Shown one piece after another: positions 56,240 through 64,000 of a DNA stretch of 64,000 nt. Location: the NCBI GenBank assembly GCA_036365455.1, contig JAWQUS010000017.1:1674001-1738000 (forward strand). The letters are read 5' to 3'. Both the position numbers and the translations under genes were made by a program. This DNA is from Macrosoma leucophasiata (lineage: Eukaryota > Arthropoda > Insecta > Lepidoptera > Hedylidae). Every line of letters starts with the position of its first letter. Positions within the stretch are counted from its first letter, which is position 1. The notes below the pieces were generated by a model. That model was not told the DNA's origin, did not search any database, and saw only the letters and a list, made by a program, of their open reading frames with translations.

Positions 56240-56689
56240 ATGTTGTAATCTTAATATATATAAATCTCGTGTCACAATGTTTGTCCTCAATGGACTCCTA
56301 AACCACTTAACCGATTATAATAAAATTCGCACACCATGTGCAGTTCGATCCAACTTGAGAGATAGGATAGTTTAAATCTCAAATTATAGTCGCAATTTTA
56401 ATTTATTGCTAATTATTTGTCTGTTATTATTTGACAGTCACAATTATCTGTTAACTCCAAATGATTCTAACAGATGTCGATACCTTTTGACTGGTTTGAG
56501 TAAGTAATCAATAGATGGCGCTGCTATGGTAAATCTACAAACGTGTCATTTAAGCTACATTTTAACAGCATAATTACCACGTGTTGTTGACGCTATAAAA
56601 TTAATTAAATCTATTTTGTAGTGAACGAAATACCGTATAATTCAATAATTTCCACTTTTTAAATTTTTGGTGTGAGCATAGCCGGCCAC
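56240..56689. other. Helitron-like fragment and unassigned DNA
   Basis: 56245-56380 starts TATATATAAATCTCGTGTCA and resembles family G heads. The rest is unassigned. Confidence 0.35.
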
Positions 56690-56948
56690 GTCTATATATA
56701 TAAAAATGCAACCCGTTTTCCTTGGTCACAGCATCACGCGTGAATGGCTTCACCTATCTGGCTAATTTTGGTTTTGAATAATTTTTGGAAGTCTAGGGAA
56801 GGTTTAAAAGGTAAAAAAATATGAAGGAATTGAAAGGAAACAGTAAAAACCACAATTTTATTTTTCCATACAAATAGCCCGTATCTATCAAACCTTTGCC
56901 ACCTTATTTCATTCTGAGGCAGTACGAAGTTTGCCGGGTCAGCTAGTA
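56690..56948 (+). mobile_element. Non-autonomous Helitron-like element
   Basis: Starts TCTATATATATAAAAATGC and ends GAAGTTTGCCGGGTCAGCTAG|T. It shares GGAAGTCTAGGGAAGGTTTA with 15226-15449. TC...CTAG before T and a GC-rich hairpin near the 3' end fit Helitrons. Confidence 0.65.
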
Positions 56949-57669
56949 GTTTATAATATTCTAACACTGATATTTCTTTGGCATATTTTTTTGCCTCGTG
57001 GCTATGTATGTAACGTAACGTTATGTTTTTTTTTATTTCTAAGATTACGTATGCAGCTCGATGATGTTTGACGTTTAAATAAAAAAGTTTCGGCTTCCTT
57101 TCAAAAGAGGTGTTTGATTAATTAACATCAGAAGGTCTGCAGTGTTTTGACTGAAATCTTGAAAGAAGCGTATGGTGCTCTTAGTTTATTTCATTTTCTT
57201 AAATATTTTTTTTGTCTTAATAGATAAAGTAGGTGGTATTTTCTTTGATATTGGTTAATAACAGTGCCTGTGTTTAGTGAAATAGAGTAACAGTGCGAAA
57301 ACACCGCCTTTCAGGTTGCCTCCTGTTCTGGTGAAGTAGCCATCGCTCCACTCGAATTACTGAATGTTACTCTGACCTTGACTGATAATTGACTTAGTGA
57401 TTCTGATTTTTACGCTACGTATACGTTTACGATATATAGCGATGCCATTGTATTTAAAATAAAGGTCTGCAGTCTGAGGTCTGAAATTCCTATGTCTCAA
57501 CTTTATCGTTTAAAAACTCGACCAATGGAATGATGGTGTACATCCGACCCTTTGCCAGGAGAGAGAGAGAAAAAAATACTTTATCGTTTCAATCTTCGGG
57601 TACGAATAGTCACATCTATTCATTTTGGCTATGTAACACACTACGAGTTTACAGTACCTACCTATCCAA

Positions 57670-57937
57670 CAAGAATATTGCACATCGACCTTATGAAGGA
57701 GACTCGGCTTATTTCGGGTCTGTAGAGCGTTATCTCTTTCGCACCTTACCTATCTGACGTTTGTCCACCATTTTGATTAAGTTTTGACCACCGTACTAGC
57801 ACAGTCTAAAGAAAACGAACGTGTTAATTTTATGTACTTATACTGTGGTACTAGGCAGTGAGTAGCAGAGATAACGCTCTACAAAATCGAAACTAGCCGA
57901 TTGTCTCTTTCATGGGCTCGATGTGCAATAATTCTTG
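57670..57937. mobile_element. Foldback MITE, copy 2
   Basis: Inverse-oriented relative of 53487-53717, with ends CAAGAATATTGCACATCG and CGATGTGCAATAATTCTTG. GTAGAGCGTTATCTCT lies near one end and AGAGATAACGCTCTAC near the other. Confidence 0.75.
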
Positions 57938-57966
57938 ATGAGCACTGTACATTGAAGCAAAGTACG

Positions 57967-58900
57967 CTTCGAACTAGGGATGCAAACGATACATCGATGT
58001 TTTAGAAACATCGAGGTATCGTTGATAAACATCGATGTTAACATCGATGTTTTTATCTACGATATATCGCCGATACATCGTTCATATTCGGCATAAACAT
58101 CGACATCGTTGATCGTTATCTTTTCTGTCGGTTCGCGAACGTAACGCTGATAACACGTCGTTTTGTGCGCATACTTCGATTTGCTGTGTTTGATGTCATA
58201 CGTATAAATTACTTTGGTTTTCCTTTTGGGTTTAAATTACTTTTAAATCTGGAAATACATTGGCGAGTAGCTCTTCCTCGCTAGCTACTGCATGACAAAA
58301 TTCGTTGGTGAAAATGATTTTGCCGTCCGGATCGGTTTCCAGCCTGCCATAAAGGCGACACGAACTTGTAAAGCATACTTAGGTGTGAGTTTTTTCAGCT
58401 TTGGTATATATACTGACACCCTCATACACTAATATTATAAATGTGAAAGTTTCTTTGATTGGATGTTTGTCCGTCAATCATGCCGAAACTACTGAACGGA
58501 TTTGATGAAATTTGTTATACAGATAGGGTATTAGCTGACTTAGATTATAGGATAGTCTCTATTCCCTGGGATAAAGCAGCAATCGTGAGATTACCGAATG
58601 CTACGTTCAGTAGTTTCGGCGTGATTGACCGACAAACATCCAAACAAAGGAACTTTCACATTTATAATATTAGTGTGAAGTGTGATACATAGATTTAGAT
58701 TTATTTATATTTTATTGATTTATATAACCATATTTCTTGTTCTTGTTACCAACGAATCATAAGATAAAACAAAACATCGACAAAACATCGATGTATCGTT
58801 CTAATGAGCGATGTTTTTTTAACACCGATATTTTTCTTTGAACATCTATGTTTTTAAACATCGATGTTTTTAAGAACGATGTTGCATCCCTACTTCGAAC
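57967..58900. mobile_element. hAT element with TAGGGATGCAA ends and 8-bp duplication
   Basis: Body 57975-58892 (918 bp). Ends TAGGGATGCAAACGATACAT and GATGTTGCATCCCTA; many copies of ACATCGATGT lie near both ends. The exact 8-bp direct repeat CTTCGAAC flanks it (57967-57974 and 58893-58900). No transposase frame is left, and it holds the foldback at 58427-58675. Confidence 0.85.
58427..58675. mobile_element. Foldback with 72-bp arms inside the hAT element
   Basis: Arms 58427-58498 and 58604-58675 are inverse copies with about four mismatches, starting CACTAATATTATAAATGTG. Each arm is the 5' end of the TACTAATATTATAAATG repeat seen at 42832, so this is an inverted dimer of that family. Confidence 0.8.
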
Positions 58901-59403
58901 TGTCAAAACTCATACTGTACTGACAGATTAAAGCATACTTTGCTCAAAGTAAAGTCGTAGTGCGGTCTGTACAACTTACCCTAAGTAGCAGGTAGCCTAT
59001 GCGTTGCTAGTAGTAGCACTTGTAACCTCAATAGTCATTAATCCTGTCGATAAATTGACATTCACGGTGCAGATATAGATATTCAATTGTTATAATAAAA
59101 TAAGCAAACCAAGTTACATAAGAAATCGGTTATGGACTGGTATATTATGAGACAATAATTACGAGTATATTGAAATATGTATAATTAATGATCACAAATT
59201 ATTCACATGCCATAACTTTATTATAAATACGCTCTGCGCTATGCGTTATATTCAGCAGAGAACCTTTTTATATAAATTATTATTGTCATAGGAATATTTG
59301 TAGTGGACTTCCTGTACCATCAGGGAACTGGCCGCCTGATATATGTAGCCATTAAACTCTATTTCGTTACCTATACGAGTACATAAGAAAGTGAAGAAAA
59401 TAA

Positions 59404-59722
59404 AATATTGCGATTCAATTTATGCTTTTTATGCTTGGTTTCCCAAATTCTTACGGGACATGGATGTTTCCGGAGTCGTCTCGACGCGATGAAGCTAGTG
59501 GAAGATGCTACGTGCTTTTGCGGTCGGTCTCCAGAAACGAGAGACCATATTTTGTGGTCTTGCGAGCTGTACACTGAACATCGGACAGATATGTTGGACG
59601 GACTAAAAAAAAACAACTATTGGGCCAGCTTATTTTGAAGATTTAATTTGTTGTCTTGAAAATTTTGACCTGCTGCGCACTTTTGCACATCGTTGGCACA
59701 ACGTAAGGAAGTTACTAAACTG
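59404..59722 (+). mobile_element. R1-like LINE ORF2 C-terminus
   Basis: Encodes LCFLCLVSQILTGHGCFRS, then ATCFCGRSPETRDHILWSCE, then after a frame change near 59636 LENFDLLRTFAHRWHNV and a stop at 59721. LTGHG followed by CxC...H...C is the classic C-terminal zinc knuckle of R1-group elements. The 3' UTR may continue to about 59900. Confidence 0.8.
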
Positions 59723-59899
59723 AGCTGCTGTGTAAACTGAGAGGCAAGTCAAGTTCTTTATCAATCTTAGCGCGAGCATACCGCACCGAAGTCCTCTGTG
59801 TGTTTTGTTGTGATACACCCCATTCGGGGAGGAGCGATAACATATTATGGACAAATTAAAGTAAATAACTTGTAGGGAGATCCAGAAATGCATGGAAGC

Positions 59900-60340
59900 A
59901 GACGTTTTTATGTGTTTCTTGATATCCCATGTTTAGCCCCGTATACCGAAAGGTAGGAAGGGGAATGGGAGGTGGTGGGATAACTAGTGTTTTATGCAAT
60001 TATCGTGACTAACAAGCACGCATTTCACATGGATTCTTATTTGTATAGACGTATAGACCTACAAAACTATAAATCTACGAAATTAATAAATTGAGGATAC
60101 CTAATTATAAGTGATCTTTCTTAAGTTACTCTTAGCTTATCTAAAACCTCCAAAATAATTCCAAATCATGAAGTGAATTAAGTACCTAAAATGTAGGCAC
60201 ACAAAAGCGCGTTGAAATCTTATTTAGCTTGCGCAGGCGTATTTTTCTAAATATATCTTAAAATAAAACAATCTGTTAGTATCAGTATATCACAATGTGG
60301 TATCCAAATAGTTGATTACGAAACCGGTTAATATGGTTGG
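59900..60340. other. Unassigned AT-rich DNA
   Basis: No gene or clear repeat, apart from a scrap (AACAAGCACGCATTTCACAT, 60010) of family A. Confidence 0.35.
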
Positions 60341-60346
60341 TTACAA

Positions 60347-60375
60347 TATATAAAAGGTCCTTCAACTGTGTCAGC
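60347..60375 (+). promoter_or_regulatory. Candidate TATA-type promoter
   Basis: TATATAAAAGG at 60347-60357 is followed by TCAGCTT at 60371 (A at 60373), about 26 bp downstream, in an interval free of repeats. The first downstream ATG (60407) opens only MRFIVA. A gene body could lie beyond the window or after an unseen intron. The GC-rich block 60470-60530 that follows is unrecognised. Confidence 0.3.
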
Positions 60376-60588
60376 TTGCGAAATATTAGGGTGTTTACGA
60401 GAAAACATGCGATTTATTGTTGCGTGATGTCGTGTCGTTTGACTGATCTTCAATCCAGCAAGTGACAGAGCTTTGGGGGAAAGTCCCGTACCGGGTGGGG
60501 GTGGTACTACCCGTTTAGGGGAACCTGACCGTGAATTATTATAATCGATATGTGTGGTATTCTTACCACCTAATTCAAGTAAGTGTCG

Positions 60589-60619
60589 TACCTATTTGTA
60601 AGAATCTTACAAATAGGTA
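60589..60619. repeat. Perfect 15-bp hairpin
   Basis: TACCTATTTGTAAGA, one A, then TCTTACAAATAGGTA. No T run follows, so it is not a typical Pol III terminator. Confidence 0.8.
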
Positions 60620-60739
60620 TATCCAGTGGCTCATCTGTATATCTGTCCATTGTTCGGTTGACGGACTAGCTGAAGAATGGGGATGTTGAATATAGATTGA
60701 ATCGCTACTTTTTAACATTTCATATGAAAGCGAGTTGTG

Positions 60740-61240
60740 CGGAGCAGGAGCTAGAGGGCATAGGCACCACCGCCACACCGCGGACTCTCCGCCAAAATTC
60801 CATACAAACGCTTAATTTGGTTTCTATTACACAGACATCAATCAGTGACGTGTATTTACACGCGCACCTGTGTGCGTAGCACGTACAAAATACCAGCCGT
60901 CGCCCATAAGAGAGGAAGGGAGGGGTTGAGTGATGCGGGCAAATCGGGCGGGACGTCGAAGTGTCCATTCTATACGTAGTATTATTACATATTCTCTGCC
61001 ACCGTATAACCTTATCTACCTGCCGCCAAATACTAGTGGTAGCCAACTATCGTGTTTCGGTTAGATAATAATGTATGCTCCCGTAACAACTATCATAGAA
61101 ACATAACATACAATGCAAATGCGTTGCTACCCCTAATGATAGCAACGCATTTGCATTTTGACCTCTGGTTTTCGTGTAGATGTCTATAGACTGCAGTCAT
61201 CACTTAACATCAATATGAGCTGCATGCTTGTTTGTCGTAA
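60740..61240 (+). repeat. Family A forward copy with nested family B
   Basis: Family A starts near 60740 (GGAGCTAGAGGGCATAGG) and resumes at ~61004 (CCGTATAACCTTATC). Family B fills 60774-61003. CCACCG occurs at both junctions. Confidence 0.7.
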
Positions 61241-61844
61241 GAAGTTACACTTCTTTAGCGTAACAATCCCACATGCCAGAAGAAAAACAAAACGATAAAA
61301 AATTGGCTACTTACTTCAGACTGTTGCTTTTATCTATGTAGCAACTAACTTCAGACTGTCGCTTTTATTAGAGGGTGTGCGCGCGCATCGTTTAAATTCA
61401 CTCTCGTATTTTTTTACAATCACGCCAAAAGAAGTATAACCTCAAAAAAATTACGGTTCCTTGGGAGATATATGTTTTTATTTATATGGTGCAAAGTTAT
61501 GCATAATTATTTTCATAGTGGCCTTTTAATAGCGAATGGAAAATGAGATGATGGATTGATTTTGAAAATACACCTCATCAATATCAACTGACGAAAATAT
61601 TTTTTGTGAGATACCTACTCGAATATTTAAAATAGTTTTGTAACGAGCTTTGGCGTCGAAGATGTCTCTAAAGTCGCGTAGAGTAAATATTCTAAGATTT
61701 TAAAAAGCTGAAGATCATAACGAAAAAAAAAACAATAAAATTGGTCCTTCGTGTTCTTCCCATTTCAGAAGAAATTTAATTTGAGAAAGTTATTACCGCT
61801 TTGAGAATATAAAGGCAATTAAGGACATTGTAATTTACCTCAAA
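61241..61844. other. Unassigned AT-rich DNA
   Basis: Two similar CTTCAGACTGT(T/C)GCTTTTAT segments (61315 and 61350) form a short tandem. No gene was found. Confidence 0.35.
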
Positions 61845-62335
61845 AAAGCGGGCAAGTGCGAGTCGCACTCGCCCATGGAGGGTTCCGTAGTGGAAAATGA
61901 TATTTATAGAGTTTTATTTGCAGTTTTTGAAAATAAATCATATTGCAAAGTGATGAATATTTCGTTCAAATTAAATTTCGTTGAAACTTTTTATTCAGAC
62001 CTACAGCATAAATTTTAATCTCCTATTTTAAAAGTTAAAGGGGAAACACATTTTACCGCTTTGGAAGTGTCTATCTCTAGTTGCGGACAATTTATGAATG
62101 AACCAATGTCATGCCATGAATCGCGAAGAGGTTACAAAGATTTAAAATTTAAATTTATGTATAATACCTATTTTGTATTTTTGTAAAGAAATAATATAAA
62201 GCGATTTACAGAATACCTTTCTCTACCTACCGACTTTCAAGTTTGTTATCCTAATTTCAGAGTAAAGTGACTTACACAAACGGACAGACAGACCCATTTC
62301 CATTTTTCGCCATTTGACTACGGAACTGAAAATGT
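61845..62335. repeat. Lepidopteran dispersed repeat (GTGCGAGTCGCACTCGC type)
   Basis: Starts GCGGGCAAGTGCGAGTCGCA and GGAGGGTTCCGTAGTGG, and ends GGACAGACAGACCCATTTCC and GACTACGGAAC. Pieces of it recur near 39663, 42785, 43420, 50400 and 53003. It is very common in moths; I cannot assign a class. Confidence 0.6.
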
Positions 62336-62517
62336 GTACTTACGAAAAAACCTGACTTTTGTTTTACAAGTATGTTGTTTCCACCGTTATTTATGCAGTA
62401 AATATTTTTGTAAAAGCTCTTTTATCAATAAACGAATTTGGGTCGATGTGATTGCATCGTCAGGTTTATTGCGGAGATTACAATTTAAAGTGTGTATATT
62501 TATCACACTCTTTTTTA

Positions 62518-62886
62518 TGTAAGTAATGGAAGTGTTCAACAAGCATGCACTTCACATTGATGTTAAGTGATGACTGCAGCCTATAGACACCCACGCAAAG
62601 ACCAAGCTCAAAGTGCAGATGCTTTACCACTCCTGAGGCCAAAGGTGTTATGCCTCTGTGCCGGAAATTACAGGGCCGTACAGTACCACCTGACCGGAAC
62701 ACGATAGTGCTGAACACTACCATTTAGCGGCAAGTATGTTAGGTAAGGCGTCCCCCCTAAAAGGGGAGAGACTCGTGCCCAGCAGTGGGACGTATAATGG
62801 GTTGCCATTGTTTATTATTATTTATGTTAGCTAATGCGGTGGTGCCTACGCCCGCGAGCTCCGTCACTGGAGCTCTACCACCAGTA
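62518..62886 (-). repeat. Family A reverse copy with a nested 5S-SINE tail
   Basis: Family A from 62518 to 62886, interrupted at about 62747-62822 by the last ~75 bp of the 5S-derived SINE. ATGTTAG(G/C)TAA occurs on both sides, an 11-bp duplication with one change. Confidence 0.8.
62748..62822 (+). mobile_element. 5S rRNA-derived SINE (copy 5), heavily 5'-truncated
   Basis: CCCCCCTAAAAGGGGAGAGAC to CCCAGCAGTGGGACGTATAA and TTATTATTTATG. Only the LINE-like tail is left, as expected for target-primed reverse transcription that stopped early. Confidence 0.75.
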
Positions 62887-62899
62887 AAGATTATTATTA

Positions 62900-63482
62900 T
62901 CAGTGGTGGTAGAGTTTCAGTTCGTAATGTAGTGGTTCCTAAGTTAGATGGTAATGTATGGCCCCGTTTATTGTTGTTATGGCTATCACAGAGACATAAC
63001 AACTAAGATCTCAGGGGTGGCAACGCATCTACATTTTGACATCTGGTTTTTGTGTAGATGTCTATAGGCTGCAGTCGTCACTTAACATCCATGTGAACTG
63101 CAAGCCTGATTGCCACCTTCCTTACATTAAAAAAACCAGAACAATAAGCGTTGAAAGTTCGACTGTAAGTCAAAGGGAGAAAGATCAAGGGATTCCTTTA
63201 CTGGTGGTAGAGCTCCAGTGACGGAGATCGCGGGCGTAGGCACCACTGCATTACCTAATATACTTGCCGCTAAATGGTAGTGTTCAGCATTATCGTGTTC
63301 CGGTCAGGTGGTAATGTACGGCCCTGTAATTTCCGGCACAGAGGCATAACAACTTAGGCCTCCGGAATGGTAACGCATCTGCATTTTGATCTCGGTCTTT
63401 GTGTGGGTGTCTATAGGCTGCAGTCATCACTTAACATCAATGTGAACTGCATGCTTGTTTGCCACTTCCAATATATTAAAAA
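62900..63482 (+). repeat. Two forward copies of family A
   Basis: 62900-63125 is a diverged partial copy. 63199-63482 is a full copy from CTGGTGGTAGAGCTCCAGTG to TTTGCCACTTCCAATATATT and an A run. Confidence 0.8.
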
Positions 63483-63489
63483 AAAAATC

Positions 63490-63937
63490 ACAGACCTCTT
63501 TACGTCTGTGAATCCCTTGATCCGGCACTGACTCTCAGCCTAATCGGGCACTGTGTTAAAGCGACAATACAAGAAACAATTCACATGTGAAGCTGCGGGC
63601 CTTAACTATTTCATCGATAATAACGCAGCAATGTAAAACAGACTTTATCGAAGCGACAAATCAAAACCGGAAATATCCAAATGCCAAACAACACTTTGTT
63701 TTGTATGCGGTGCTGCGCAGGCGCAGTGAAAGTAAACGTAATCAACAAATCACGCAGGAGTTATGCACATGTTTAAATGTATGACAGCCTTCGTAAATAC
63801 GCTATGAATTATGCAATTCCTATGAATGTGGTTTGCTTGAGATTATTTGAAATCGGGTAGGTAGGTATATGACTAACTGCCGATAGCACATACCTACTTA
63901 TTACAAACTAGCGACCTGCCTGGCTTTTATGGAACGA
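63490..63937. other. Unassigned DNA
   Basis: No gene was supported. An open frame near 63587-63784 has no recognisable domain or splice signals. Confidence 0.3.
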
Positions 63938-64000
63938 AGGTGGCGAACAAGCATGCTGTTCACATGTATGTTAAGTGATAGCTGCGGCTTGTATACGTCT
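63938..64000 (-). repeat. Family A reverse copy, cut by the window end
   Basis: GAAGGTGGCGAACAAGCATG to GTTAAGTGATAGCTGC. Confidence 0.7.

Larger units (their letters stand above)
57945..58975. mobile_element. Copy of the 26485 MITE split by a hAT element
   Basis: AGTACGCTTCGAACT on the left and CTTCGAACTGTCAAAACTC, then GTAAAGTCGTAGTGCGGTCT, on the right form one MITE copy, interrupted by 57975-58892. Confidence 0.75.

Noticed and set aside
58459..58692. 77-codon open frame
   Set aside because: It lies within a foldback repeat and is created by the inverted arms.
1..64000. CRISPR array, bacterial operon or integrated virus
   Set aside because: No regularly spaced direct repeats with unique spacers, no operon-like gene runs, and no viral replication or coat protein motifs; the reverse transcriptases seen are LINE-type.

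Overview
The window reads as nuclear DNA of an insect, most likely a moth or butterfly. It is AT-rich, its genes are spliced with GT-AG introns, and about half of it is short repeats of the kinds that crowd lepidopteran introns: tRNA-derived SINEs, hAT-type MITEs, Helitron ends finishing in CTAG-T, and RTE, jockey-like and R1-like LINE pieces. The assignment to Lepidoptera comes from repeat style and protein resemblance, without a database search.

Host genes. (1) On the minus strand, 14 coding exons between 25923 and 8982 join into one uninterrupted 1012-codon reading frame. It encodes an SLC7-type (CAT) cationic amino acid transporter with an unusually long acidic C-terminal tail. A possible non-coding first exon with an initiator lies near 37420-37305, which would make the gene about 28 kb long. 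(2) On the plus strand, three exons (5443-5539, 5959-6167, 7268-7370) are the 3' end of an unrecognised gene that starts outside the clear part of the window. Its middle exon has been partly duplicated in tandem 179 bp downstream. The two genes converge tail to tail around 7.5-8.9 kb. Possible promoters or first exons of plus-strand genes lie near 43.95-44.04 kb and 60.35-60.37 kb, but I found no coding exons that go with them.

Repeats. The 0-5 kb end holds a LINE 3' remnant, a hAT MITE and a 5S rRNA-derived SINE. The transporter introns (10-37 kb) hold SINEs, MITEs, a Helitron remnant with a helicase motif, a minisatellite and a nearly intact RTE-type LINE. That LINE (33052-36247) has a 12-bp target-site duplication, and its reverse transcriptase frame is broken by an apparent 4-nt deletion. 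From 37.5 to 64 kb I see almost only repeats, often nested. Many elements can be delimited exactly because target-site duplications or long inverted arms survive.

The observations most worth a second look are a SINE family whose head resembles 5S rRNA and whose tail resembles the RTE LINE terminus, the partial exon duplication, the long motif-bearing tail of the transporter, a perfect 51-bp snap-back palindrome made from a tRNA-like SINE, and a three-level nest at 57.96-58.98 kb. I saw no CRISPR array, no bacterial operon and no recognisable virus.
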